A stretch of 10,976 nt of DNA from Paracoccaceae bacterium (GCA_021648225.1 JAKITE010000096.1:1-10976); one strand, 5' to 3'; positions 1 through 6,690 are shown, counted from the stretch's first letter. Numbers and translations are program-made. Notes: a model not told the origin generated them from the letters alone.

Positions 1-2
1 GT

Positions 3-374
3 TTAGGGTATATAAAAGTTGGCCAACAGGCGACGACATTATCTGGCGGCGAGGCCCAGCGGGTGAAATTGTCAAAAGAACTGTCCAAACGATCAACCGG
101 TCGCACCTTGTATATTCTGGATGAACCCACGACAGGACTGCATTTTGAAGACGTGCGTAAGCTGTTGGAAGTGCTGCATGAATTGGTGGATCAAGGCAAT
201 ACGGTGATCGTGATCGAGCACAATCTGGATGTGATCAAAACCGCCGATCATGTCATTGATATCGGCCCCGAGGGCGGCGATTTGGGCGGTGAGATTGTCG
301 CGACGGGAACACCGGAGCAGGTGGCCGAAGTCGAGGCCAGTTATACGGGATTTTATCTGAAAGACATGTTGTGA
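3..374 (+). CDS. uvrA: UvrA, excinuclease ABC subunit A (C-terminal end, 5' truncated by window)
   Basis: This is the last ~123 residues of UvrA, the ATPase that finds DNA lesions and loads UvrB in nucleotide excision repair in the cytoplasm. Reading from base 3 gives LGYIKVGQQATT followed by the ABC signature LSGGEAQR (bases 39-62), then the Walker B segment LYILDEPTTGLH (from base 108) and the switch histidine in VIVIEHNLDV (near base 219). These belong to the second ATPase domain of UvrA. The reading frame continues upstream of any start codon, so the gene is cut by the window edge and the remaining ~800 residues, including the zinc modules, lie outside. The TGA stop at 372-374 overlaps the GTG start of the next gene. 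The signature and Walker B context is specific to UvrA rather than to transporter ATPases, so the call is close to certain. Confidence 0.97.
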   Translation, partial: LGYIKVGQQATTLSGGEAQRVKLSKELSKRSTGRTLYILDEPTTGLHFEDVRKLLEVLHELVDQGNTVIVIEHNLDVIKTADHVIDIGPEGGDLGGEIVATGTPEQVAEVEASYTGFYLKDML

Positions 375-994
375 ATGTTCTGCAAAAATGGGAATTTACA
401 GCCAAAGACAACGGTTTTTCTGTTGTGATTCCAGACGGTTGCAGGGATTTATTATTCTGGGCTGCCGCAGGTGAAAAACCGTATTGGCAGGTGACTTCGC
501 TGGATGACACCGCCTATTCGGTAAATATTAACGCCGGAGACTACCTAAAAGGCTATCGGCTACAGCCCGGGGTTTCGGTGGATGTTCGCGGCTTGTTAAG
601 CGCTGTTAACCCTCTGAATATGCAGGGGGATATTACCGACCGAGTCAATGAATTTACCGCGCTTTCACAAGATGTGCAGGAGGCATTGGAATGTATAGCC
701 ATAAGCCCAACGGTCCGAATAGCCGCCACCAGCCTTGGTGTCAGCCCACGCAAATTGCAACGTATTTGCGTAAAAACAGGGCGCAGCCCGGCAGCTTGGT
801 TATCCATGGCGCGGGCACGAAAAGCAGCGCGCGCGGTGCTTTTGGGTGATCTTGCCCAAACCGCCCAAGATGCGGGCTATGCGGATCAGGCCCATATGTG
901 TCGTGAATTTAACCGCTGGTTCGGGGTGTCGCCTTTGAAATTACGCGCCAGACCAGATATCGTCGCCCAGTTAAGGGTCAAAGGCTATTGCTGA
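371..994 (+). CDS. AraC-family transcriptional regulator
   Basis: The 207-residue protein has a C-terminal double helix-turn-helix of the AraC/XylS type. The first motif is around residues 115-145 (VRIAATSLGVSPRKLQRICV) and the second around 161-192 (LAQTAQDAGYADQAHMCREF then NRWFGVSPLKLR). The N-terminal half contains PDGCRDLLF (residues 21-29), the kind of segment found in the DUF6597-like N-terminal domain of many short AraC regulators; its ligand cannot be read from the sequence. The start is a GTG sharing GTGA with the uvrA stop, which suggests translational coupling; no strong ribosome binding site is visible. It converges with the DUF1801/VOC gene pair and overlaps its end by 10 bases, so those genes are possible but unproven targets. 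DNA-binding role is well supported; the regulated process is unknown. Confidence 0.88.
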   Translation: MNVLQKWEFTAKDNGFSVVIPDGCRDLLFWAAAGEKPYWQVTSLDDTAYSVNINAGDYLKGYRLQPGVSVDVRGLLSAVNPLNMQGDITDRVNEFTALSQDVQEALECIAISPTVRIAATSLGVSPRKLQRICVKTGRSPAAWLSMARARKAARAVLLGDLAQTAQDAGYADQAHMCREFNRWFGVSPLKLRARPDIVAQLRVKGYC

Positions 995-1347
995 TCCAGC
1001 AATTCCATGGCTTGGCTAACAAAACCAGCCACATTCTTGGTGCTGACATCTTTCAGTTGGCAAAGCTTTAGATGACGGCGAAATTTTCCGGCACCTTCCA
1101 GATGTTTATCGGGGTCATTCAACAAATACCCTTGGCTGAATTCAAATGAAACATGGTGTTTGCTGGCAAATATCCCGCCAAAATCTTTACCCAGAGAAAA
1201 CATAATGCCGCCATAGATAAACCGCTCGGAAATGGCGGGGTGCTGTTGAAAAACAATATCGCGCGCAGCTTGCAAAATGGTGTATTTTTCGGGCGATGCC
1301 ATGCTGGTATCCTCCAGAAACTGTTGGATTTTCGGGTCGGGGTTCAT
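985..1347 (-). CDS. DUF1801 domain-containing protein
   Basis: A 120-residue soluble protein that I assign to the DUF1801 (YdhG-like) family from the run ISERFIYGGIMF (residues 39-50) and from GIFASKHHVSFEFSQGY (58-74) followed by LEGAGKFRRHLKL (83-95). The family has no established reaction; members are small cytoplasmic proteins, so no function is claimed. The reading frame is open for 24 more codons upstream, but the ATG at 1347 is preferred because it shares ATGA with the stop of the upstream VOC gene and gives the usual family length. The gene is second in a two-gene unit with the VOC protein. Its stop overlaps the end of the convergent AraC gene. Confidence 0.85.
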   Translation of the reverse strand: MNPDPKIQQFLEDTSMASPEKYTILQAARDIVFQQHPAISERFIYGGIMFSLGKDFGGIFASKHHVSFEFSQGYLLNDPDKHLEGAGKFRRHLKLCQLKDVSTKNVAGFVSQAMELLDQQ

Positions 1348-1727
1348 GGGCTGACCTTGGTGCAAATCTCGATCAGAAAACCGTTTTGATCGCTGACATA
1401 GCCAACGGTTTGCCCCCATGGCATTTGCGTGGCGGGTTGCACCGGTTTTGCACCGGCTTGGATCGCCTGTTCCAATGCCGTTTCTACATTGTCGGTTTCA
1501 AAAGCAATCTCGAAAACGGGAGCATCAAGCCGTGCCTTTTTAGGGGCTTTGCTAAGCGATTCCATCAGTTCAAGCGAGGAAAACGCCAGCACCGTTGAAC
1601 CGGTGTCCAACTCGCCATAATCCCCGCTTTCATGCAGCATTTTTTGCTGTAAGCCAAAGGCGGTGACGTAAAAATCCAGCGTCTTGCGAACGTTTTCAAC
1701 ATAAAGAATTGTGTATTTGAATTTCAT
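1344..1727 (-). CDS. VOC family (glyoxalase/bleomycin-resistance fold) protein
   Basis: A 127-residue protein with the paired beta-alpha-beta-beta-beta modules of the vicinal-oxygen-chelate superfamily. The first module covers about residues 1-55 (KYTILYVENVRKTLDFYVTA) and the second about 70-124 (FEIAFETDNVETALEQAIQA then VGYVSDQNGFLIEIC). Possible metal-ligand glutamates are E39 (YGEL) and E120 (FLIEIC), at the usual ends of the modules. VOC proteins range from glyoxalase I to dioxygenases and drug-binding proteins, and nothing here identifies the substrate. An AGGGG ribosome binding site precedes the ATG. It is the first gene of the unit with DUF1801 (4-base overlap). Confidence 0.87.
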   Translation of the reverse strand: MKFKYTILYVENVRKTLDFYVTAFGLQQKMLHESGDYGELDTGSTVLAFSSLELMESLSKAPKKARLDAPVFEIAFETDNVETALEQAIQAGAKPVQPATQMPWGQTVGYVSDQNGFLIEICTKVSP

Positions 1728-1754
1728 ATTAGCCCCTGAAAATTAAATGTATTT

Positions 1755-1775
1755 CGAATACTACCCTGCTATTCG
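1755..1775. promoter_or_regulatory. Inverted repeat upstream of the VOC gene
   Basis: CGAATA at 1755-1760 and TATTCG at 1770-1775 form perfect 6-base arms around a 9-base centre, 28-48 bases upstream of the VOC start codon. The position suits an operator, perhaps for the nearby AraC protein, but AraC sites are usually direct repeats and the arms are short. This is a weak call. Confidence 0.25.
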
Positions 1776-1832
1776 GGGCGTATATTGGATATTTACGACA
1801 CCTCAGCGGTATTTAACCTGAATTGTTATCAA

Positions 1833-1867
1833 GCCGGAAAATTGGAGGCGACCAGTTTTTTTCCGGC
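1833..1867. repeat. Hairpin in the VOC / small-protein intergenic region
   Basis: GCCGGAAAA (1833-1841) and TTTTCCGGC (1859-1867) are perfect 9-base complementary arms, with an additional inner TGG/CCA pairing (1843-1845 with 1852-1854). It lies in the divergent region between the VOC gene and the small gene at 2011. No T-run follows outside the stem on either strand, so it is not a classical terminator. It could be a structured leader or a relic repeat. Confidence 0.4.
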
Positions 1868-2010
1868 CTGAAAAGATCAGTTTTAGGCGGTAAGGGGCGC
1901 ATACCCTGATGTAATTACAGGCTTTTATTGCAGGGTAATATATGTTTAAATCTATGCGGGAAACTTCAATTATCCCAAATATCTACACTATTTACAAAGG
2001 AAAGAAATCA

Positions 2011-2313
2011 ATGCAAAATCAGTATTTTGTGGTTCAAGACTTGAAAGAGACAGCCAAGGGGACACGTTTTATTGGCCAATTTGTAGTGGATGGAACCGTG
2101 GCTGCACCGGCCGAAAGTGAAACTCGCAGCAGTAGCAGCGGCAAAAAGAAAAAACCAAAAATTAAAATAAAAATTCCTAAACTGCGTAAATTAAAGTGGA
2201 TATTGCCAGCAAAAGGTGGCGATGAAACTGCGTATAACGCAAGCAAAGATTTCGCCGAAGGCGCGGGATACGAGACTGTCGAACACGATGATTTCACCTA
2301 TCCGGAGAGGTGA
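2011..2313 (+). CDS. Small hypothetical protein with lysine-rich central segment
   Basis: I do not recognise this 100-residue protein. It has an N-terminal part with beta-like character (QYFVVQDLKETAKGTRFIGQ), a serine run and a very basic stretch at about residues 45-63 (KKKKPKIKIKIPKLRKLKW), and an acidic tail (EHDDFTYPER). No signal peptide or membrane helix is visible. The basic block could bind nucleic acid or a membrane surface; that is inference only. The start at 2011 is chosen because AAAGGA (1996-2001) sits 9 bases before it; an in-frame ATG at 1942, with AGGG before it, would add 23 residues and cannot be excluded. The gene stands alone and is followed by a strong hairpin, which supports it as a real transcription unit. 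Confidence 0.6.
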   Translation: MQNQYFVVQDLKETAKGTRFIGQFVVDGTVAAPAESETRSSSSGKKKKPKIKIKIPKLRKLKWILPAKGGDETAYNASKDFAEGAGYETVEHDDFTYPER

Positions 2314-2341
2314 TTTTCACCCAAAACTCCTAACGAAATGC

Positions 2342-2375
2342 AGTCTAGGCGGGTCGTTCCCGACCTGCCTAGACT
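2342..2375. terminator. Strong hairpin between convergent genes (probable bidirectional terminator)
   Basis: Bases 2342-2356 (AGTCTAGGCGGGTCG) pair with 2361-2375 over 15 positions, all Watson-Crick but one G-T wobble, around a 4-base loop TTCC. It sits between the stop of the small gene (2313) and the stop of the convergent DUF2892 gene (2411), exactly where a shared terminator would be. There is no T-run on either side, so classical intrinsic termination is not assured; stabilising the 3' ends is an alternative. Confidence 0.6.
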
Positions 2376-2410
2376 TGAATGGATTTACGCACTCTTAATG
2401 GTAGTTCTCC

Positions 2411-2611
2411 TCAGGATTTTTTGGTGCTAAGCCCAAGAATAGTATACAGCAGGCAAGAATTGATTGCCGCTGTGCCAATGGCAATAATGCCGACCAGCAA
2501 TGCCACAATGCCAAATGGCAGGTTTGGCAGCAAAAAATAAGCCGCAATAAGGGCCACGCCAATCATAATACGAATAATCCGGTCGGTTGCGCCGATATTT
2601 TTCTTAAACAT
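2411..2611 (-). CDS. DUF2892 (YgaP-type) small inner-membrane protein
   Basis: A 66-residue protein beginning MFKKNIGATDRIIRIMIG and ending NSCLLYTILGLST. Two hydrophobic segments at about residues 14-28 and 33-50 make it a two-helix membrane protein. The N-terminal N-x-G-x-x-DR-x-IR pattern and the terminal C-x-LY-x-x-x-G-x-ST pattern are typical of DUF2892, the membrane part of YgaP-like proteins; such genes often lie beside sulfur-handling or rhodanese genes, but none is present here. The ATG at 2611 is chosen over a longer open frame because AAAGGA precedes it at good spacing and the family begins there. It lies downstream of the Crp/Fnr gene but behind a terminator-like hairpin and with its own palindromes upstream. 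Confidence 0.88.
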   Translation of the reverse strand: MFKKNIGATDRIIRIMIGVALIAAYFLLPNLPFGIVALLVGIIAIGTAAINSCLLYTILGLSTKKS

Positions 2612-2629
2612 GATATTTCCTTTGGTTGA

Positions 2630-2644
2630 CGCCAGATTCTGGCG
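2630..2644. promoter_or_regulatory. Perfect 15-base palindrome upstream of the DUF2892 gene
   Basis: CGCCAGA (2630-2636) and TCTGGCG (2638-2644) are perfect inverted arms around a single T. It lies 19-33 bases before the DUF2892 start, in the leader or promoter. The symmetry and position suit an operator for a dimeric repressor; the protein is unknown. Confidence 0.5.
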
Positions 2645-2682
2645 GTTCACCTGCACGCTTAACCCTTTTTTAATGACAGGTC

Positions 2683-2697
2683 TGTGACATAGGCACA
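2683..2697. promoter_or_regulatory. Possible Crp/Fnr-type site (TGTG-N7-CACA)
   Basis: TGTG (2683-2686) and CACA (2694-2697) are symmetric around 7 bases, 72-86 bases upstream of the DUF2892 start and 64-78 bases beyond the end of the Crp/Fnr gene. A CRP site has the same half-sites with one more central base, so this is near-consensus only. It could be bound by the neighbouring regulator. Confidence 0.35.
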
Positions 2698-2721
2698 AAC
2701 TTCTTTGTTACAAAGATACTC

Positions 2722-2742
2722 AAAAAAAGCCCACCAAGGGGC
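2722..2742 (-). terminator. Probable intrinsic terminator of the valine operon
   Basis: Read on the minus strand, a GCCC...GGGC stem (2739-2742 with 2729-2732) with a 6-base loop is followed directly by seven Ts (2728 to 2722), 19 bases after the Crp/Fnr stop codon. The stem is short, so read-through into DUF2892 is possible, but position and T-run fit termination. Confidence 0.55.
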
Positions 2743-2760
2743 AAAAAGGCCGCTTAAATC

Positions 2761-3411
2761 CTATTGCGATTTGGCCAGCTCTTGTAGTGCTGCCCGGTCA
2801 GGCACGGTGATAAGCCCCCGCGAAAGCTGTAATAATCCGCGTTTTGACAGGGTTTCAAGGCGGCGCGACACTACTTCTCTGGCGCTGCCGATTTTTGTTG
2901 CAAGGTCTTGATGGGTGGCATGGATCTGATTATTTCCATCTATCTGTTGCAACAGTTCCGCCGCCAGCCGAATTTCCACCCGAACAAAGGCGACCTGTTC
3001 AAGCAAAGCCATCATATTTTGCAAACGGGCAGAAAAAGACCCAAAGACATATCCTCTGAACCCCGAGGAAATATCAAGTAATTCCAAAAAGATAGCGCGT
3101 GGTATGAAGGCAATCTCACAAGCGGATTCGCAGATGGCTTCGGCGGAATATGTTTCCTCTTCCATCAATCCAAGAGTTGATTGCACACAGGTTTGGCCGG
3201 GCGATATTTCATAAAGCTGAATTTCCCGACCATTGCTGCCGGTTAGATACACCCCGACTTTCCCGGTTAAAACAACCGCAAACCCTTGCACCGGGTCTCC
3301 GGCGCGAAATAAAACCGTGCCTTTGTCAAATTTGCTGGCCAGCACCCGTTGCAATAACTTTTCGGCAGCGGGTTCCAGCAATAATCCTGATTGGTTCAGC
3401 CAGCCTGCCAT
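2761..3411 (-). CDS. Crp/Fnr-family transcriptional regulator
   Basis: The 216-residue protein has a cyclic-nucleotide-binding-type beta-roll at about residues 22-125 (FDKGTVLFRAGDPVQGFAVVLTGKVGVYL), a dimerisation helix at about 126-155, and a Crp-type winged helix-turn-helix at about 162-200 (THQDLATKIGSAREVVSRRL, then a wing GLLQLSRGLITV). It lacks the N-terminal cysteine cluster of FNR, so it is unlikely to carry an iron-sulfur cluster there. Cysteines at 75 (GQTCVQST), 94 and 98 lie within the beta-roll and could be redox-sensitive, which is inference. Its start codon overlaps the mmsB stop by one base (TGATG), with only a weak ribosome binding site, so it is probably co-translated as the last gene of the valine operon. 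The DUF2892 gene next door is a plausible target. Confidence 0.93.
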   Translation of the reverse strand: MAGWLNQSGLLLEPAAEKLLQRVLASKFDKGTVLFRAGDPVQGFAVVLTGKVGVYLTGSNGREIQLYEISPGQTCVQSTLGLMEEETYSAEAICESACEIAFIPRAIFLELLDISSGFRGYVFGSFSARLQNMMALLEQVAFVRVEIRLAAELLQQIDGNNQIHATHQDLATKIGSAREVVSRRLETLSKRGLLQLSRGLITVPDRAALQELAKSQ

Positions 3412-4268
3412 CAGCGGCTCTGCTTTGAAAATCGGGGCAGCATGGCAGAAAAATCTTTGCCAAGGCCGTCTTCATCCTCAACAAACCGTTGATAAAGGTC
3501 CGTGGCGTGCTGGCCAAGCGGGGTGGCGGCGTCTACTGATTCAGCCGCTTGTTGGCTTAAACGCAGGTCTTTCAGCATCAATTCCGCAGCAAAACCGGGC
3601 TGGTAATCATTATCCGCTGGGGATTTCGGGCCGATGCCGGGGGCAGGGCAATAGGCGTTCATTGACCATGAATAACCCGAGCTGGTCGACACAACATCAA
3701 ACATTTTCTGGCGATCAAGGCCCAGTTTATCAGCCAGTGCAAAGGCCTCGCATGTAACAATCATGGTCGCGCCCAAAATCATGTTGTTGCAGATTTTGGC
3801 GGCTTGGCCCGCACCAGATTCGCCGCAATGCACGGCTTTTTGGCCCATGATATCAAACAGCGGTTCGGCAATGGCAAAAGCGGCATCGCTGCCACCCGCC
3901 ATAAAGGTCAGCGTGCCTGCATCCGCGCCGCCAATGCCGCCCGATACCGGCGCGTCAATGCTAAGTGGCCAATCCGCGGCAACTTGGCGGGCGCTATCTA
4001 CATCCACGGTCGAGCAATCAATAAAACAGGCATGTGGTTGCATCGCGGGGATGATTTCAGCCGCCACAGCGCGCAAAATCTGCCCGTTGGGCAGCATGGT
4101 GATGACCACATCCGCGCCTTGAACCGCTGCGGTGCCACTGGCAGCACTGGCAACCCCGTCAACAATAACGCCGGCCACGTCAAACCCCGTAACCTCATGC
4201 CCCGCCGAGGCCAGATTGCGCGCCATATGGCCGCCCATATTGCCAAGCCCGATAAATCCGATTTTCAT
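3411..4268 (-). CDS. mmsB: 3-hydroxyisobutyrate dehydrogenase
   Basis: Oxidises 3-hydroxyisobutyrate to methylmalonate semialdehyde with NAD in valine breakdown. The 285-residue length is usual for the family. An N-terminal Rossmann fold carries GFIGLGNMGGHMARNL (glycine-rich loop at residues 7-12). The substrate-binding motif DAPVSGGIGGADAGTL is at 105-120, and the catalytic lysine is K158 in GAGQAAKICNNM. The segment YCPAPGIGPKSPADNDYQPG (206-225) and the FAAELMLKDL that follows (226-235) are typical of MmsB rather than of tartronate semialdehyde reductases. An AGGGA ribosome binding site precedes the ATG. It lies 10 bases after the hydrolase gene and overlaps the Crp/Fnr gene by one base, in an operon with the enzymes that make its substrate. 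Confidence 0.95.
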   Translation of the reverse strand: MKIGFIGLGNMGGHMARNLASAGHEVTGFDVAGVIVDGVASAASGTAAVQGADVVITMLPNGQILRAVAAEIIPAMQPHACFIDCSTVDVDSARQVAADWPLSIDAPVSGGIGGADAGTLTFMAGGSDAAFAIAEPLFDIMGQKAVHCGESGAGQAAKICNNMILGATMIVTCEAFALADKLGLDRQKMFDVVSTSSGYSWSMNAYCPAPGIGPKSPADNDYQPGFAAELMLKDLRLSQQAAESVDAATPLGQHATDLYQRFVEDEDGLGKDFSAMLPRFSKQSR

Positions 4269-4278
4269 GTTTTTGTCC

Positions 4279-5304
4279 CTATAATTTCAAAGCATCAACG
4301 CCCAGCGGCATCAGCATTTTGCTGATATGCATGGAATTTACGTCCTCTAGCCGCGGGTGTTTCCATTTTGGCTTGCGGTCTTTGTCGATGATGGCGGCGC
4401 GGATACCCTCAACAAAATCCCCGTCCGAGGCCGAACGGTAGGTGAACCGATATTCCATATTCAACGCGTCCTCGATGCGGGTAAACCCGCGCACCCGGCG
4501 GATCATTTCCAACGTGCAAGCCACCGAGAGCGGTGCGTTGCGGCGCAGGCTTTTTTCAGTGGTTTTGGCCCAGTCATTATCGGGCAATCCGTTTAACACA
4601 TCGGTGATGGAAGCACCGGAAAAATTCTGGTCAATCAAGGGCTGCATCGCGGCCAGTTTGCTTGTCGGTGCTTGCTGCGCGGCGCGATCAACCGCCTCCC
4701 AATCGCCGGTTTTGATCAGCTCGGCGGTTAGGGCAGGCCAGTTTTCAAACGAAATGTAATAATCGGCAAAACCGGCGAAAATTGCATCCCCGGCATCCAT
4801 GCGGCTAGCGGTAGTGCCCAGATATTCGCCAACACGCCCCGGCGCGCGGGCCAGCAGCAATGATCCGCCCACATCGGGCACCAAGCCAATGCCGCATTCC
4901 GGCATGGCGATTTGTGAATTTTCGCAAACCACGCGGTGCGAGCCATGGCAAGAAACCCCAACCCCGCCGCCCATGGTAAACCCCTGCATCAGGGCCACAA
5001 ACGGTTTTGGGAAATTCGCCAGCTTGGCATTCATGCGGTATTCATCAGCCCAGAACCGGCGGCCATAATCATAATCGCCCGCCTTGGCGGTGTCATACAT
5101 TTGCTGGATATCGCCGCCCGCGCAAAATGCTTTTTCGCCAGCGGCGTCAATCAGCACCATTTTAACGGCTTCATCCGTTGCCCAATCATCCAGCGCGGCT
5201 TCAATATCAAGGCACATCTGATAGGTGAGCGCGTTCAGCGCCTTTGGCCGGTTCAGCGTGATATGGCCAATCTGGCCGGATTTTCGGATCAGGATGTCAG
5301 CCAC
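4279..5304 (-). CDS. 3-hydroxyisobutyryl-CoA hydrolase (enoyl-CoA hydratase/isomerase superfamily)
   Basis: Releases free 3-hydroxyisobutyrate from its CoA ester, which prevents build-up of reactive methacrylyl-CoA in valine degradation. The 341-residue crotonase-fold protein has the oxyanion-hole segments KAFCAGGDIQQMY (58-70) and GFTMGGGVGVS (108-118). E136 and D144 in PECGIGLVPDVGGS correspond in spacing to the catalytic Glu and Asp of human HIBCH. Length and the region after 180 also separate it from ~260-residue enoyl-CoA hydratases. The start is GTG at 5304, overlapping the acyl-CoA dehydrogenase stop by 8 bases, with GGAG/GGGA upstream. It is the only hydratase-type gene here, so the methacrylyl-CoA hydration step must be encoded elsewhere or done by a general hydratase. 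Confidence 0.93.
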   Translation of the reverse strand: MADILIRKSGQIGHITLNRPKALNALTYQMCLDIEAALDDWATDEAVKMVLIDAAGEKAFCAGGDIQQMYDTAKAGDYDYGRRFWADEYRMNAKLANFPKPFVALMQGFTMGGGVGVSCHGSHRVVCENSQIAMPECGIGLVPDVGGSLLLARAPGRVGEYLGTTASRMDAGDAIFAGFADYYISFENWPALTAELIKTGDWEAVDRAAQQAPTSKLAAMQPLIDQNFSGASITDVLNGLPDNDWAKTTEKSLRRNAPLSVACTLEMIRRVRGFTRIEDALNMEYRFTYRSASDGDFVEGIRAAIIDKDRKPKWKHPRLEDVNSMHISKMLMPLGVDALKL

Positions 5305-6448
5305 GGTCCCGCTCCGCCAGCAATGCCCGCGCGGTGATCACCCGCATGATTTCATTGGTGCCTTCCAAAATCTGATGCACTCGCAGATCGCGCACAATTT
5401 TCTCAATGCCGTAATCGGCCAGATAGCCGTATCCGCCCAGCAATTGCAGCGCATCATTGGCCACGTTAAACGCCGTGTCGGTGACAAACCGTTTGGCCAT
5501 GGCGCAAAATTTGCTGGCATCCGGCGCCGCATTGTCCAGCTTCCATGCGGCTTGGCGCAAGAAGGTTCGCGCGGCTTGCAGCTCGGTTTCCATATCGGCA
5601 ATGCGAAATTGCAGGGCTTGGAATTGGTCAATGGTTTTGCCAAAAGCCTTGCGTTCGCCCATGTAGTTCAACGCGATATTCAGGGCGTTTTGCGCGCCAC
5701 CAAGGGCGCTGGCGGAAATGTTCAACCGGCCTCCGTCAAGGCCCGCCATGGCATAGGAAAACCCCCGGCCTTCCTCACCAATCAGATTTTCGAGCGGCAC
5801 CAAACAATCATCAAATTGCACCTGCGCGGTGGGTTGGGCCAGCCAGCCCATTTTGCGCTCAAACGCACCAAAAGACAGGCCAGCGGTTCCGGCCTCGACT
5901 ACAACCGTTGAAATGCCTTTAGGGCCGTCAGCACCGGTGCGCACCATGGTCAGATACGCATCGGAATAATTGCCGCCGGAAATAAACGCTTTGGTGCCGT
6001 TCAGGGTGTATCCGGCACCGGTTTTATCAGCGCGGGTGCGCAATGCGCTGGCATCCGAGCCAGAACCCGGTTCGGTCAGCGCATAGGAAAATACTTTTTC
6101 CATTGAACACATATCGGGCAGCCATTTTTGTTTGGTTGCTTCATCGCCAAATTTATCAATCATGCCGCCGCACATATTATGGATCGACAGAAATGAACCA
6201 ACCGAGGGGCAGGCCATGGCCAAGGCCTCGAATACCAGCGTTGCATCCAGCCGTGACAGGCCCGAACCGCCATATTTTTCCGATACATAAAGCCCGCCAA
6301 ACCCCAGCGCTGCGATTTCGGGCCAAAGGGTTTTGGGGATGGTGCCGTCGCGCTCCCATTGTTGGGCATTGGGGGCGATTTCGGATTGGCCAAAATCATA
6401 GGCCATATCAAAAATCATTTGCTGTTCGTCAGAAAGGGCAAAATCCAT
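5297..6448 (-). CDS. Acyl-CoA dehydrogenase, probably isobutyryl-CoA dehydrogenase
   Basis: A 383-residue FAD-dependent acyl-CoA dehydrogenase. It starts with the usual MDFALSDEQQMIFD helix, has the FAD/substrate segment YALTEPGSGSDAS (122-134), the FAD-binding QLLGGYGYLADYGIEK (335-350), and the catalytic glutamate E362 in QILEGTNEIMR. The family includes short-, medium- and branched-chain enzymes. Isobutyryl-CoA as substrate (giving methacrylyl-CoA) is inferred from the neighbouring hydrolase and 3-hydroxyisobutyrate dehydrogenase genes, and the length matches ACAD8-like proteins. Electrons would pass to electron-transfer flavoprotein, not encoded here. The ATG lies 5 bases after the small membrane-protein stop, and the end overlaps the hydrolase gene by 8 bases, so the unit is tightly coupled. 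Confidence 0.92.
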   Translation of the reverse strand: MDFALSDEQQMIFDMAYDFGQSEIAPNAQQWERDGTIPKTLWPEIAALGFGGLYVSEKYGGSGLSRLDATLVFEALAMACPSVGSFLSIHNMCGGMIDKFGDEATKQKWLPDMCSMEKVFSYALTEPGSGSDASALRTRADKTGAGYTLNGTKAFISGGNYSDAYLTMVRTGADGPKGISTVVVEAGTAGLSFGAFERKMGWLAQPTAQVQFDDCLVPLENLIGEEGRGFSYAMAGLDGGRLNISASALGGAQNALNIALNYMGERKAFGKTIDQFQALQFRIADMETELQAARTFLRQAAWKLDNAAPDASKFCAMAKRFVTDTAFNVANDALQLLGGYGYLADYGIEKIVRDLRVHQILEGTNEIMRVITARALLAERDRG

Positions 6449-6453
6449 GATGA

Positions 6454-6690
6454 TCAGCCCGTAATAAAGGTGGCATACAGGGTATAAAGTAAAACAGGCC
6501 CGACCAGCACGGCGGTCAGGATGGACATTTTCCTGGGCTGGCGCTTAAAGCGTTTGATGCCCAGCGGATCACCAAACATTTTCTGTTTTTCGCTTTGTTT
6601 ACGATATTCGGGGTCATCCCGCATGAATTTGCTGTTCAGAACAATAAAAGCAATGACCGAGCAGATAAGAATAATGGCTTTAAGCGACAT
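6454..6690 (-). CDS. Small two-helix membrane protein, first gene of the valine operon
   Basis: I do not recognise a named family for this 78-residue protein. It has a hydrophobic helix at residues 4-19 (KAIILICSVIAFIVLN), a charged middle of about 35 residues rich in lysine and arginine (DDPEYRKQSEKQK, then KRFKRQPRK), and a second hydrophobic helix at about 55-75 (MSILTAVLVGPVLLYTLYAT). This layout predicts a hairpin in the inner membrane with a basic cytoplasmic loop. A GGAA-type ribosome binding site and a promoter lie directly upstream, and the next gene begins 5 bases after its stop, so it is the leader cistron of the operon. Its role may be structural or unrelated to valine; nothing in it resembles an enzyme. 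Confidence 0.75.
   Translation of the reverse strand: MSLKAIILICSVIAFIVLNSKFMRDDPEYRKQSEKQKMFGDPLGIKRFKRQPRKMSILTAVLVGPVLLYTLYATFITG

Noticed and set aside
1819..1832. FNR-like sequence TGAAT-TGTT-ATCAA
   Set aside because: Only one half-site is good (8 of 10 overall), and no promoter is found at a fitting distance for the VOC gene or the small gene.
2703..2715. Small palindrome CTTTG-TTA-CAAAG next to the terminator
   Set aside because: Five-base arms in an A/T-rich stretch are likely by chance.
3804..4325. Long open frames antisense to mmsB and its neighbours (also 5225-5911 and 7246-7806 on the plus strand)
   Set aside because: They are fully inside strong genes on the other strand, have no motif or ribosome binding site, and read as low-stop shadows of the real frames.
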